Below are positions 39,591 through 51,875 of a stretch of DNA of 64,000 nucleotides, one piece after another. The notes under the pieces were generated by a model. The model searched no databases, was not told the DNA's origin, and worked only from the letters and a program-made list of their open reading frames with translations. The first letter of the stretch is position 1, and each line of letters begins with the position of its first letter. The stretch comes from Phymorhynchus buccinoides (taxonomy: Eukaryota > Mollusca > Gastropoda > Neogastropoda > Raphitomidae): positions 22,943,385-23,007,384 of the forward strand of contig CM065713.1 of NCBI GenBank assembly GCA_017654935.2. The letters are read 5' to 3'. The position numbers and the translations under genes were made by a program.

Positions 39591-39878
39591 CCCTCTTGCA
39601 TTCGCATTTGTTACATACAAAACTTCTTCTAGTGTTCAGATTCTTTCGCGCATTTTCGGGAAAAACTGTCTTTTGAAGCACACAGAGCGCCATACAGTTA
39701 CTATCGCATCACTGAGAGTGAGAAGCTTCTTCATAGTGTGTTTAGAACAAGCCAGAAGTTAGTGCGTGATAAAAATGCCATCAGAGGGGGTCTCAGAGTG
39801 GGGGCAAGCTAGGGGCGGCTTGAATACACAGAGGCAACTTCCGGCTGGGCGGTTTGGGCCGGAATAAATGCAAGAGGG
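39591..39878. mobile_element. TTAA-flanked MITE (piggyBac-like), copy A'
   Basis: Ends CCCTCTTGCATTCG and AAATGCAAGAGGG with intact TTAA on both sides (39587-39590, 39879-39882). Counterpart of 6091-6398 but ~20 bp shorter. Confidence 0.8.
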
Positions 39879-40420
39879 TTAAAGTCATCAGCCTAATGAA
39901 TGAATCAATCAATCACTCAACCCATTTCATTGCCTTTACACAAAGTAAGGAAATTCGCTGCCTGGCATGCACATTTGTCAAATAACTTTGACACGACACA
40001 AGTAACGACTAGGAAAAGCAATTTTACATTTGAACCCCTCAACTGCCAGAGAAAATAGAACACATAATTGGGTAAATCATGACATGAAAAAACAACTGAT
40101 AGAGCCAATCTGAGAAAAATCGTCTGGGGATATTACTCTCTTGATTGTGTTAGATCAAAAGCCAGCATATGAGGGTTAATCCTCTTCATCTGATGACATC
40201 ATCAGTGATGTCATCAGCTCAGAACGTAATACGTTGGTGGCAGTCAATTGGTTAAAAAAACCCACCACACACACACAGCACCGACAATAGCAATCCAACT
40301 CAATACTGAGCTCTAGATAATTGCTAAGAACAAGTGTTGTGCATAAAATTATAAAAGTATTATTCATAAACGCAAATAATCGAAAATTAGTCGTCCAAAC
40401 ACACACACATACACAAAACA

Positions 40421-40813
40421 GTGTAGAGTGGCACAGTGGTAGCACGTTCGCTTCGTGTCAAGTAAACCCGAGTTCGAATCTGGGTACAGGGGATTTTTCC
40501 TCTCACTTTGCACTAGGCCTTGCGGTCTGAACGTGGAGTCTTTCGGATGAGACGATAAACCAAGGTCCCATGTTCTCGTGCACTTAGCACACGTTAAACC
40601 CAGTGGCAACGAAAAAGTTGTCATTTGGTCAAAATTTACCCCCTCCCTTCCTTCCTCATCAGTCACACAAAAATCGCATGCAACAAAAAACAAAATTAAA
40701 AATTGGGTGGCGCGCCTCTGGCTGCGACGCGCTCTCCAGGTGGGAGCAACCCGAATTTCACAGAGACGCCTCTGTGACTATAATGTACCTAATAACCTAA
40801 TCTAATCTAACAA
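40421..40813 (+). mobile_element. tRNA-headed SINE, plus strand, copy A'
   Basis: Counterpart of 6941-7336, same boxes and tail. Confidence 0.85.
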
Positions 40814-41082
40814 ACACACACATTATAGGAAAGAGAATGCTGATTTGATGTTCACAAATATGCACATACTCTTCGTACAATGTCCTTTAGTTGTGCAGTT
40901 ACCAAAACATAGAACAAAATTGTAACTGAAACAACCCCTTCTGCACTCTATTCCAAAATGCATTCTAAAGCACACGGCTGTGTTCAAAACAGATGTCAAT
41001 AAGATAAGATTGTTAACTCCCCAAAAAAGACAGAGCAAACTTCATTAGGTAAAATATTTGATTAACTTGAACTTCACACGTT

Positions 41083-41469
41083 ATTATTAGGTACTTTATA
41101 GTCACAGAGGCGTGTCTGTGAAATTCGGGTTGCTCCCACCTGGAGAGCGCGTCGCAGCCAGAGGCGCGCCACCCAATTTTTTATTTTAATTTTTTTTTTG
41201 CATGCGATTTTTGTCACTGATGAGGGGGGGGGGGGGGGGGGGTAATTTTTTTTACCAAATGACAACTTTTTCGTTGCCACTGGGTTTAACGTATGCTAAG
41301 TAGTAAGTGCATGGGCACACGGGACCTCGGTTTTTCGTCTCATCCGAAAGACTCCACGTTCAGACCGTTAAGGCCTAGTGCAGAATGAGAGGAAAAAATC
41401 CCCTGTACCCAGGTTCGAACTCGGGTTTACTTGACACGAAGCGAACGCGATACCACTGTGCCACTCTAC
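41083..41469 (-). mobile_element. tRNA-headed SINE, minus strand, copy A'
   Basis: Counterpart of 7608-8004, again flanked by CACACGTT. The 8-base duplication in its head seen in copy A (CTGTCGCTGTGCC) is absent here. Confidence 0.85.
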
Positions 41470-41621
41470 ACACGTTGGACGCACACCCACTACTTGTGAG
41501 ATATCAAAACAAAAAAACACATTTTGATTTAGGTCCCCTGTATCAGTGTACACGTGGTTTCGGAATTAACCCTTTGAAATTGAAGTAACATCAAAATCAA
41601 GAGACACATAAAACAGAACAT

Positions 41622-42022
41622 CGTCGGTGACATTCACAAACCTCGTATCTCGATTTTGGGGGGGTTTGAGTTAGATACATAGTCAGTTCTTTTCATTTTT
41701 CCCGCCACTTTCCACCAAAAGCTCGTATCTCTAACGACTTTCTATCTGGGGTAAACGAGATTGTGAACATAGAAGAAAAACTCGTAAGTCCCAAATTCAG
41801 ATCTAGTTAAGGACAAAACCTCGTATCTTCGTTCTTTTCAAGTCTAAAAAAAACGTTTTCAGTAATTTTAACAGAATGCAGGACTTAACTCGCAATATCT
41901 CAAACAACATATTCATCATAGTTAATCAATTGTGGCCAGCGCAGTTACTTTTTAAAACAGTTAAATTCGTTTTTCTCAAAACTACCAACATTGAGATATG
42001 AGGTTTGTGAATGTCACCGACG
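41622..42022. mobile_element. MITE with ACAT duplication, copy A'
   Basis: Counterpart of 8158-8560, with ACAT at 41618-41621 and 42023-42026. Confidence 0.85.
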
Positions 42023-42204
42023 ACATGACAAACCCTTAGCGCATACATGTACACACACACATACATGGAACACCAGTGCGGAACCCCCATAAATAAGGAA
42101 AAAAATAAACGGACACATTGCATGCGTCAGTATTTCGGACATGGAAACATGCATTAATTTTTGTCCTTCTTTCTTTTACTTCCTTCTTCTTCTTCTGCAT
42201 TCCC

Positions 42205-42515
42205 AGGCCATATGGCCATAATGGGTGAGGTAAGTATGTGTCCGGTTTTCAGTTTTCACCGGTCTCCTCACTGCGTACAGCCGACACATTCCGATTTCGG
42301 AGGAGCTCAAAAGAGAAAAATGATTTGGAAGATTTTGTTGAAAAAAGGCAGGAGAATGGACCACCAATAAGTCAGAAAGATAGTAGATGATAGAAAGCAA
42401 AAGGGAAAAGGGCAGAGTCAAAGAGAGTGGCAGATTAGAGGAACTTACATGCACAGAACTTCCAGAAGGTGGGGGCACTATTTTTACAAAAGACCCCCCG
42501 GTATCCCCACGGGGA
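42205..42515 (+). repeat. Dispersed repeat family P, copy A'
   Basis: Counterpart of 8738-9060. Confidence 0.75.
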
Positions 42516-42633
42516 GATTCTTTTACTTATAAACAGGTTTCTGTGCATAACTTCCGCACATATCTGCACACAGTGTTGCCTTCGTGTATTCGAAAAAATT
42601 GCAAAATAATTTTTTTCAATCTATAAAATATTC

Positions 42634-43043
42634 GGTAAAGGTCAAGATGTGCCACCCCCCCCCCTGCATTTCTCGGTTAATTGTATTTTTCCGTTTTTGC
42701 CTTTCTTACCATACATAAAGCTGTATTTTAGGAACATTTTGAGCTAATTACCTTTTTGGAATACTAACCCTAACCCTAACCCTAGCCCTAAACCTAACCC
42801 TACCCCCCACTATGTACTGCAGTACACCGCGATTTGTCACAGTTGTGGTTCGTTGCGTTTTTCCGTCTTATAGGGTGGGGGGTTAGGGTTAGGGTTAGGG
42901 CTAGGGATAGGGTTAGTATTCCAAAAAGGTTATTAGCTAAAAATGTTCCTAAAATACAGCTTTATGTATGGTAAGAAAGGCAATCACGGAAAAATACAAT
43001 TAACCGAGAAATGTAGGGGGGGTGGCACATCTTTACCTTTACC
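42634..43043. mobile_element. Foldback element with telomere-like core, copy A'
   Basis: Counterpart of 9169-9606 with a perfect 8-bp target duplication AAATATTC (42626-42633, 43044-43051). Its CCCTAA and TTAGGG tracts and C/G runs are shorter than in A. Confidence 0.9.
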
Positions 43044-43139
43044 AAATATTCATACTTAAGAGTTAAAAAAAAATTAAACAAACAACAAAAAACAACCAAA
43101 AGCTCAATTCACAAGTGGGATTTTTTTTCTCCCTCAAGA

Positions 43140-43401
43140 AAAAAGATTGTATAGGGGAAGATAAGCATCCAGTCTCTTTTCCCTATATGAGTAGTGAGGA
43201 CAGAAACACTGGTTATGTCCCTTTTAAACAGGACACATTTTACACATCAATAGGCCAGTTGAATTCTCCGTTCAAGTTCCAGTCTGAGTTTTTGGATAGC
43301 CTCCACTGTGAATAGTGTACACGTCCCCACTAACGATAACTCTATCAGCCCGGTTCGCCGAGCTCTTAAGTAATCCATCTTACCCTTTTAGAATATCTTT
43401 G
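43140..43401. mobile_element. 7-bp-duplication MITE, copy A' of 9703-9964
   Basis: Flanked by CTCAAGA and CTCGAGA, as in A. Confidence 0.75.
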
Positions 43402-43409
43402 CTCGAGAT

Positions 43410-44684
43410 GAAAGAGTAACTTGATAAAACAAAGAGAAGAATTAAAAATCAAGCCATTCATTGAAAATGCATTAAAAAACCCCACACCAATAGTTACGAA
43501 TAGTGCAAACAATTCAAACTAATCAAAGTAAAGCCCTGTATTAAAAATGCACCCAATATTTTTGTTTGTGGCACAAGCCACAAACCTATAACTCACTTTG
43601 TCGGTCGGTCCAAAATTGTCGCACATTTCGCAAAATTGTCGCACATATTTTAAAGGAGAAAGTAACATTTCAGTTGTCATATCTACAGTCCTTAGGTATG
43701 GAAGGAATTGTATACTGAACAGAGCACATGAATCGTCATTTTAAAGCGTAGAAAATAATAAACATACGTAATACAGACACTGCAACAGACACGACGAGTA
43801 TGCAGTGCTTCTTTCGATGAGTATAAGTAGGATAAATAGTTTTAAATGTTTTCCAAAAGATATAAAAAGTTACGAAATGGTGCAGAGATAACATTCTGGT
43901 TTACAGATTAAAAGTATTGAAAAGCCAGGGGAAGCGACTCAGTGTATATAATGATTGCAGTGGTAAAAATAGACCGCACTTAAAATCGAGGCTGCTCTTT
44001 AAAATGATGTTTCGTTTTCAATTGTCACACGCCACAAACGATTGCGAATCCGCGCTTGTTTTAACAAAAGGAGCAGGTAACAAACAATCAGTGTTACTTC
44101 TAACACACAGATGTGTGTCTATGACGCGCAAATCTCCCATTTGACACGTTGGATTTAAGGTCAGTGCGTCACAAAACGTAGCAATTTCTTCACATGACGA
44201 ACAGATTAAAAATAAAAAAATTTAAATCAAAAAGAGACTCCTTAACTCACTCGCATCGCAACGATTTTGAATTAGTAAAAACAAACCTCACAAATCACTC
44301 CAGCCATACACACAAACAAAACATGCATAAACAAAAGGAGAATTGAAAAAAAAAAGTACAGGTTTTTACTTCAGGTTTAGACATAGGGAAGTGGTTGATC
44401 AGACTATTTTATATAGAGAGTAGTAGACTTTATATACAAAAACTCTCAACACCAATTGGTTTTCCCACAAACAAACCACTACAAAAGCAAAGTCAGCGGC
44501 AAAATTGTGGCCTAAGGGATCGAAGCGAGTTTAGAAGTGACCAAGGTATGGTGTGCACACAGATTTACTTCCCTTGAAGCAAATGCATAGAAAATTAACA
44601 GCTATCTATTAAATCCGGACATATATGACCAGAACGACTTGAATGAGTTCAAATACCCAGGCAAAAATCTTTACAAATAGTTCA
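43410..44684. other. AT-rich intergenic DNA, counterpart of 9972-11225
   Basis: No gene seen. The short frames here are duplicates of those in copy A and carry no domain. Confidence 0.5.
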
Positions 44685-44860
44685 TCCACCTTTTGGAAGT
44701 TCTGTGCTTGTAACTTCCTCAAATCTATCAATCCCTTTGACTGCTTTTTCCCTTTGAATACTATCTTTCTGTCTTACTGGTCCATTCTCCTGCCTTTGTT
44801 CTAGAAATTCTTGCAAAGATTTTTTTTCCCAGCTGGGGCTACCTATTTCTCAGTTAGGCG
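44685..44860 (-). repeat. Dispersed repeat family P, partial, copy A'
   Basis: Counterpart of 11228-11400. Confidence 0.65.
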
Positions 44861-44983
44861 TATAACGACAGCATGACGCATCTGCACTCATAATTGATGA
44901 GACTGGACTGTCTGAGCGATCGAAAAAAAAGAAGAATTAATACTGAAATAGTGTGAAAAAAATCAAATAAAGCCCAGCATTAA

Positions 44984-45238
44984 CCCTTTCACCGCCAATG
45001 TCCATATTTGCAGCCAAAGTTTAACACCAAATGTACTGGGTAGAGAACAAAATCCATCTGCAGTATCCGGGGATTCTTCTGTGACATATTATAATAATAG
45101 GTCTAGGATAGGCCTCCCAAAACTAAGACAATGTGGTCTTTGGAGGAATTCACAATTTTGCAGATGCCTTTTTTCAGTGGCCAGTTAAAATTAATGGTCA
45201 CTGTGGTGCTGAAAAATGCGACTTTGGCGGTGAAAGGG
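44984..45238. mobile_element. TTAA-flanked MITE, second piggyBac-like family, copy A'
   Basis: Perfect CCCTTTCACCGCCA and TGGCGGTGAAAGGG ends with TTAA on both sides (44980-44983, 45239-45242), in the same flanking sequence as 11534-11778. The interior differs by many substitutions and indels (for example AATGTCCATATTTGCAGCCA against GCCATATTTCAGCAAACACC). Confidence 0.85.
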
Positions 45239-45552
45239 TTAAAAACGCGCCAAAAACTAACAAGGGAAGCTTTTCTAATGACCAGTGTGAAAAATTCAAA
45301 CTAAAAGCTTTGCAATCAAAATGCACACAAAACTAACAAAAAAAGGCCAGTAACGACTAGTGTCAACATTCAAAATAAAACTCAACATTGAAATGTACCA
45401 ACAGATAACAATGAGGCATGAAACAAACGGTGTGCAACACTCAAAGTAAAGCCCTGCACTAAAAATGGACATAAAATAGCATTGTAAGCTAACCGAAAAA
45501 ATTGAAAAAACAAAAAGAAGAGAAGAATCTAAAGCAAAGTTCTCACCCGAAG

Positions 45553-45720
45553 ACGGAGCGTGGCTGTCCACATGGCGGGGTAATCAAAAACAGGTCACAC
45601 ACATAATGTTCTCATCCCTAGCTGATGCATTTGTACTGAATTGTGCAAGTGCTCTGGCTGTAATGGGATGATCCCTGGAGTCGTTAAGCCAGGGAACAAC
45701 AACAACAACAACAACAAAGC
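45553..45720 (-). repeat. Dispersed repeat with (AAC)n, copy A'
   Basis: Counterpart of 12093-12265 with one fewer AAC block. Confidence 0.65.
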
Positions 45721-45742
45721 AAAGTTCACATTGATGGTGTAC

Positions 45743-46001
45743 AAAGACACTGAAAAGAAAAGACTCACATCCGGTCTCTTTTCCTTACATGAGTAGTGAG
45801 GACAGAAACACTGGTTATGTCCCTTAAAAACAGTACACATTTACACGTCGATAGGCCAGTTGAATTCTCCATTCAAATTCCAGTCTGAGTTTTTAGATAG
45901 CCTCCACTGTGAATAGTGTACTGTCCCCACTAACGATAACTCTATCAGCCCGGTTCGCCGTGACTCTTAGGTAGTCCATCTTACCCTTTTAGAATCTTTG
46001 C
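45743..46001. mobile_element. 7-bp-duplication MITE, copy A' of 12286-12544
   Basis: GGTGTAC at 45736-45742 and 46002-46008. Confidence 0.8.
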
Positions 46002-46486
46002 GGTGTACCAAAAAGAACTAAGGAAAAATAACCAGATTACACTGTTACATTACACAGAACATCTGATACAATTATTTTCTAACTACAGACTTTTTCTTCT
46101 TCTTCTTCTTCGTTCGCTCAGACAGTTTCCTGTCATATGAGCATAGATTCGTCATGCTGCGGTTATGCACCTAACTAAGAAACTGTTAAACATTTGGACA
46201 GTAAGTTTGATATAAGTCGCTAATTATACCGTCAGTGTCGGAGCATTTCACTTGTAACCTCGTACAACCACAACTAACATATCACACAGCTTTTATTGTT
46301 TAGAGTTCTTCTTCACAATCCAGACCACATGGAGACTACCGAATTCTACGGACAATAATGCAACACTTTTCCCTCCAGACTAAGACCCCTGCGCCTTATA
46401 ATGTGACTGATAATATAGTAAGAAACTATAATAACAAAATCTGAATTTTGTTTAAAATTTGGGGGGTGCGCCTTATAATAATTTTA

Positions 46487-46555
46487 ATAATAATAGTGAA
46501 TCATTTATATAGCGCACTCCTCCACCAAATGTAGAGCTCTATGCGCTTAACAACA
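46487..46555 (-). mobile_element. L2-type 3' tail, minus strand, copy A'
   Basis: Counterpart of 13023-13087 (TCATTTATATAGCGCACTCC, then CTATGCGCTT). Confidence 0.6.
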
Positions 46556-46790
46556 ACCAAATTAAAAGCAAAAAATTCAACAACAAAAACAAATAATCGC
46601 TCACACACATGCAAATAGGCATACACATACACACACACTACGCACATACACACTCACGCACACGCACACGCACACACACACCGTTACCATCACCACCACT
46701 CACCCCACCCAAGAACACAATACAAAATACAATCAGTTCAATAAAGCATCAACACTCTCGCAACAAAGTAGACGTAGACATTGCAGACCC

Positions 46791-46895
46791 GTGGGAAGGC
46801 GTTCATTTGGCTGCTACAACTAAGAGGAAAGCTCTCTGCCAGTGTTAGACTGCTGAAGCTGTGCTGTCTGACCCATTGCAATGTGGTGTGCCATG
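46791..46895 (+). pseudogene. Inverted coding fragment downstream of copy 3
   Basis: Identical in position and sequence to 13341-13445 relative to its gene, including the frameshifting insertion, so it predates the segmental duplication. Confidence 0.85.
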
Positions 46896-46918
46896 TGGCC
46901 CGTAAAATACGGTACATT

Positions 46919-49900
46919 TTAGTCTCTGGATTGATCCATCACTTCCTTTTCTTTTTCTCCGTCTCCTTCCTCAAGATCCATGTTAACAACGTCGCTGAAG
47001 TGCAGAAGGTCTTTACAGGGCTCAGGAACAGGCAGACTGTTGATCCTGTCGGAGTGACCCGGCTGACAGCCGATGTGGTGAGAGACAGCTAAGCGAGCCA
47101 GGTGCTGCAGGCGGCAAGGGCTGGAGGCAGCTTCTGTTATAAGGCTGTACCCTTTCCTCCTGTCTTTCAATCCAACATCCTTCTCCAGTGAACGTTTAGC
47201 TAATCTCTTCCTCAACTGTCCTCCGTTCTTTTCCAGATATCTACGCAGCCGTTTGGGAGAATGCGCCCCAGAGGCCAACAAAAGTTTGATGACCTTTAAA
47301 TCAGATTTTCGAAAAGCCTCCCCTAATCCACGCACAGTGGTTGCTCCCCCTTCCCATCGTTCAAAGCTGGAGAGGCCGGCAGAAATGCACAGTTTGACCA
47401 TTTCAACCCGACTGCCGTCTGTCTCATTTCTTGCAGCAGCATTGAACAAACTGCTGTCAAAATTTTCTGGTTCAAACTTAATGGTGGGATCTATTCGGCA
47501 AAGCAACTCTTCAGCCAAGCACTTCTGACCGTATGCAATGGCCGTCGTCAAAACACATGGAAGGAGGTCCGGAATCTTTGAATTTGTGCATCTTGGTACT
47601 AGAGCTCTGGCAACATCCCACATTTGTCTCTCTACCGCCTCCATCAACAGGAAATTTACCACGTGGGGGTTCCGGCAGAGGTGGTGCTTCTCCAGAACGT
47701 ACGATGAGGAATTGGCTCTCAGCACAAGAGCCCAGTGTACCAGACCTTGAAATTGACAGGCCATGGCCAGGTTGTTTTTCAAGGGTACACTAAGCTCTTC
47801 TGCTGATCGCTCCCACACAAACTCTACACTGCAGCGGGTCAGACGCCACAGCTTCAGTAGTCTAGCACTGGCAGAGAGCTTTCCTCTCGTAGCCGCCAAA
47901 TGAACGCCTTCCCACAGCAAGGTGCGGTGACGACGCAGAGAAGGGAATGTAGTGACCATCGTGGTCAGCATTTCAAAGTCCTCACTGACCAGAGCCAGGA
48001 AGAAGGCCAGTCTGGCATGGCCATTGTCCGCACACCACTGGGTCACACTGGACACGGCGACTGGCCATTGGCATGCAGTAATTCCATCATTCACGCGGGT
48101 CACTATTTGTTTCAGACAATGCAAAACGATGTCAATGTACCGGGTCCATTTTTCAACAGTTTTAGCAATGTCAGAACATACATTTTCCTCAGAAAGCATT
48201 TCACAGATACACCTCTCCAACAATCTGAGAGCCACATTTATTGTGGGGAAAAATGTGTTTGGTAATTGAGGTTTCTTTCGCATGATAATGTTCATCAGTT
48301 GCACAGCTTCATCCAGATCAAGGCCACCATGATTGGCAAGCTTCTCATCACAAACATATGAGATGAACTGAAATCGTTGCCCATCAATTGCCAAGGAATA
48401 CGCAAAGGCACGGTCTTTATCCTGCACAGAAAACGGTGCATCAACACGCACACTGTTAGTGCACAGCATGACAAAGCAGTCTGCACAGTCCATCTCCACA
48501 GACTTCCTGATGGCTTTTCTATACACTTTCTTGCTCAATTCTTTGTCGCAGCTTTCATTGAACAGCTTCTGGAACGTCTCCAGACTGCTGGTTGTCCTCA
48601 GTTCGAAGTATTGCTTCATGGAAGTGTTCACTGCATATTGTCTGGGCCACTTTTCCACTCTCCCGTCCACATCACAGCAGATCGTAAGAAACCGTTCACT
48701 GATCGCCCCATCTTGAATCAGCCAAGAAATGACAAATTTGGTATCTTTCTTGGACACACCATGCCTAAATAATGTAAATGCCAGTTTGTATTCTTCCATC
48801 TGGAGAGTGTGCCTAAACAATGACGAGCGGTCTGAATCTGAATAGCTGAACAATGGATACATTCTTTCCACAAAAGCACGGTACTCGTTCTGATCAAACT
48901 CAAAGAGCTTGGTCAAGGCATATCTCAACTGCTTACGTTTCCATTTAGTATGAAGCAAGTATTCTCTCCCACAAAAATGCACAATTGGGGGGCAAGATGT
49001 TTTAACAGAAGTGGCTACGAAAAATGCCAAGTGCTTTTCTCCTTCTCTGTACAGGACGTCATAGATCCATCTGACCTCTCCCCCATCACATTTTGAAGGC
49101 TGCAGATTCTCCTTCCATTGCTGGTGAACAAACTTTTGCTTGAAGACATGACGGGCCCTTGGGTATTCTGTGATCAACTGGATGAAAATGGATTCATCCA
49201 GGAGCTGAACTGCGAACTTGATGACTGCCATCAGCTGGGAGTCCGTGATGGATTCTGTCCGCAGGATGTGTAAGATGAGGTATCCCACGTGAAATCTGAC
49301 TGACCCCATCAACAGCAGACCCTTCAGACCTTCAGGAATAGCACCATCATAGAACAGGTCCAGTAGGTCCAGCACCAAATTGTTATCAAAAAGCTTGCAG
49401 ACTGTATATTCACAGGCATTGACACCACTATTTAAGAGTTGATAAATTATAGGCCACTTTTTGCTTGCCACTGCCTGGTCACAGACACTCTCCATCTGGG
49501 TCACACTCAGCCCTTCATTCACCAGTCCTGACACCAATGTCCACTGGCTCTGCTTCATGGACTCTCCCAGAACAAAGTCGGTCAGGTCGGGGTCTCTGAC
49601 CTTCCTCACCACCTCCAGAACAAAGTCCCCATGACCGGCGGCTATCTGCTGTCGCAGTCCCTCCTCCCTGCAGTGTTTGCTGACCCCCAGGTCCATCAGT
49701 GTGGCCGTGCACTGGGCGTGCTGATGACCCAGGGCACACTGCAGCAGGCTGTTCCTCAGCTGACCAGGGATCCCCATCTCTATCAGCCGCAGCACCAGGG
49801 CCCACTGTCCATTGTCCACAGCCTGCTGACACAGCCACTCTGACCAGCGTCCACTGCCCCCTGCCCTGTCCACCATCTGTGTGACCCAGGGCCACTGACC

Positions 49901-50251
49901 CTGCTGCACTGCCCTGTGAACAACGCTGTCCAGCTCTTCACCGCTGAGCTGGGGCTCCATCAGCTGCACCACACCTTGCCACTGATTGCAGTTCACCAGC
50001 TCTATGACCAGTACACTGGTCTGCAGCACTTGCTGGCATTTCTTGAAGAGATGGTCAACCCAGTCCCACCGCTGGTCAGCTACGGCTTTGTCCATCACCT
50101 GCTTCAGCATGGTCACGTAGCTGTCCAGGTGACCCACAAGGTCTGCTGCCCTGTCCCACTCTGACCGCTGGACACAGGCCATGAACTGGTCAAGATGTGG
50201 ACTGGAAGTGGAACAGTGTGTAGCAGGACTCTCTGACTCTGGACAATTCAT
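46919..50251 (-). CDS. Trp-repeat/ankyrin-like protein with C-terminal SOCS-box-like domain, copy 3
   Basis: 1110 codons from the ATG at 50251 to TAA. The protein differs from copy 1 at only two positions I can find, in the repeat region: residue 125 (Gln here, His in copy 1; VTQMVD, which is also the middle paralogue's residue) and residue 179 (Ala here, Val in copy 1; HQHAQCTA). Domain layout, Trp spacing and the SOCS-box-like end (SLPVPEPCKDLL) are as in copy 1. The splice-acceptor-like AG lies just before 50380, and the leader has no upstream ATG. If the segmental duplication is real, this is a second functional gene. If A and A' are haplotypes, it is the other allele. Confidence 0.9.
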   Translation of the reverse strand: MNCPESESPATHCSTSSPHLDQFMACVQRSEWDRAADLVGHLDSYVTMLKQVMDKAVADQRWDWVDHLFKKCQQVLQTSVLVIELVNCNQWQGVVQLMEPQLSGEELDSVVHRAVQQGQWPWVTQMVDRAGGSGRWSEWLCQQAVDNGQWALVLRLIEMGIPGQLRNSLLQCALGHQHAQCTATLMDLGVSKHCREEGLRQQIAAGHGDFVLEVVRKVRDPDLTDFVLGESMKQSQWTLVSGLVNEGLSVTQMESVCDQAVASKKWPIIYQLLNSGVNACEYTVCKLFDNNLVLDLLDLFYDGAIPEGLKGLLLMGSVRFHVGYLILHILRTESITDSQLMAVIKFAVQLLDESIFIQLITEYPRARHVFKQKFVHQQWKENLQPSKCDGGEVRWIYDVLYREGEKHLAFFVATSVKTSCPPIVHFCGREYLLHTKWKRKQLRYALTKLFEFDQNEYRAFVERMYPLFSYSDSDRSSLFRHTLQMEEYKLAFTLFRHGVSKKDTKFVISWLIQDGAISERFLTICCDVDGRVEKWPRQYAVNTSMKQYFELRTTSSLETFQKLFNESCDKELSKKVYRKAIRKSVEMDCADCFVMLCTNSVRVDAPFSVQDKDRAFAYSLAIDGQRFQFISYVCDEKLANHGGLDLDEAVQLMNIIMRKKPQLPNTFFPTINVALRLLERCICEMLSEENVCSDIAKTVEKWTRYIDIVLHCLKQIVTRVNDGITACQWPVAVSSVTQWCADNGHARLAFFLALVSEDFEMLTTMVTTFPSLRRHRTLLWEGVHLAATRGKLSASARLLKLWRLTRCSVEFVWERSAEELSVPLKNNLAMACQFQGLVHWALVLRANSSSYVLEKHHLCRNPHVVNFLLMEAVERQMWDVARALVPRCTNSKIPDLLPCVLTTAIAYGQKCLAEELLCRIDPTIKFEPENFDSSLFNAAARNETDGSRVEMVKLCISAGLSSFERWEGGATTVRGLGEAFRKSDLKVIKLLLASGAHSPKRLRRYLEKNGGQLRKRLAKRSLEKDVGLKDRRKGYSLITEAASSPCRLQHLARLAVSHHIGCQPGHSDRINSLPVPEPCKDLLHFSDVVNMDLEEGDGEKEKEVMDQSRD

Positions 50252-50375
50252 CTTTGCAGTAGAATCAGTGCCAGGGCTGGCTGCCAACTGACCTGGACCT
50301 TCTGTTCTTCACTTCTTGCTGAATCCTCAGACTGATGTCACCAGGTCAGGGACTACAGTCTTCACTGAAGAACCC

Positions 50376-50395
50376 TTGTTCTGAAACAGAGTTGT
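50376..50395 (-). other. Likely 3' splice site in the 5'UTR of copy 3
   Basis: CTCTGTTTCAG then AACAAGGGTTC on the minus strand, exon start 50380, as in copy 1. Confidence 0.55.
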
Positions 50396-50666
50396 TCAAA
50401 AGGTCTGTGAGTTAAAACTTTAGGACGACGAGTGAGTTTTTCAACACCTTAGCCTTCCAAACAAATTCAAAGTTACAAACAAACAACAACAACAAACTCA
50501 CAATATGATTTTTGCCCAATAATTCAGTAAAATGATTTTCATGTTACGTCAACAAAATGCTATAACTTTGTCAATTTGTCAAATGTCATGTTATATTTCT
50601 ACTGAAAAGTATTTTCTTGTCTATGTATTCATAAAAGTTTGTATGTATACCTATATAATAAAATTT

Positions 50667-50903
50667 GGTAAAGGTAAAGATGTGCCCCCCCCCCCCCCCT
50701 TAACCTTATCCCTAACCCTAGCCCTAAACCTACCCCCCACTTGTTACAGTTGTGGTTCGTTGCGTTTTTCCGTCTTATAGGGTGGGGGCTAGGGTTAGGG
50801 ATAGTATTCCAAAAAGGTTATTAGCTAAAAATGTTCCTAAAATACAGCTTTATGTATGGTAAGAAAGGCAAAAACGGAAAAATAGAATTAACCGAGAAAT
50901 GTA

Positions 50904-50944
<41 letters not shown>

Positions 50945-50961
50945 ACATCTTGACCTTTACT
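50667..50961. mobile_element. Foldback element with telomere-like core, shorter member, copy A'
   Basis: Counterpart of 17217-17490. The G run at 50904-50943 is about 40 bases here against about 19 in A. Confidence 0.75.
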
Positions 50962-51035
50962 TAAAATTCAATGTGCTTCTGTGAGGAAATTGACTGCACA
51001 ACCACTTTTGTAAAAAAAAAGTACATAATGTAAAT

Positions 51036-51287
51036 ATGTTTGCAAGGGCAAAGGGTGCTGATGACCAAAGCCATATAAAATGCATGTATACTAACTCTGA
51101 CAGCATGATGAATAAGTTAAATGAAATGGAACTTCTAATCGAGGAGAAAGATTTTGACTTAATAGCAGTAACAGAGGTTTTACCCAAGAATCCAGGTACT
51201 GACATTGTTAACTTTGCTATGAAGGGCTATACCTGTACTACTGTGAAGGAAGGAAGGGGGGTAAGTCTTTGCAAAGGAGGGGTTTGA
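51036..51287 (+). pseudogene. LINE endonuclease fragment, copy A'
   Basis: Counterpart of 17565-17816 (DFDLIAVTEV retained; VKEGRG instead of VKKGRG). Confidence 0.8.
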
Positions 51288-51683
51288 GATAGTTTCACTG
51301 GATAAGTACAAGGGCTTGTTTCCCCCAAGCATAGTATGCAAGGTTACTTCTCAAACTTCTCAAAAGGTGGCAGATACAGCCATCCCAGGTAGCCCTTTCC
51401 AGTCATGGATGGTTCAAGAGAAAAATGAATTTTGTCTGTATTCAGTGTGACAGTGGATGGATGACAGTTGCTGGTCATGTCCTCTTCTCTGGCGGCTCGG
51501 TGCTGGGATGAGCCTGGTGTTGTCAACCTGGACAATGCCTTGCTGGATTTTTATAAAGCATTGTGAGCCTGCTGGTTTTCCTGCGCTGCTCAAGTGTGGG
51601 CCACCCTAACTGGACTAACATATCACTGACACTGGAGGTGTTGTGGTAGTGGTTGAGTATGAAGCGAGCCGCCCATCTGACCT

Positions 51684-51841
51684 TAGTAGTAGTAGTAGTA
51701 GTAGTAGAAGGTAGGGACTAAATAAGCCGTCAAGCTTTTTTTGGTAGTCCCATCGTATCATCAATCTTGGATATAATAATAGTATGAAGTAGTGTACTAG
51801 TAGTAGTAGTAGTAGTAGTAGGTACTGACATTGTTAACTTT

Positions 51842-51875
<34 letters not shown>

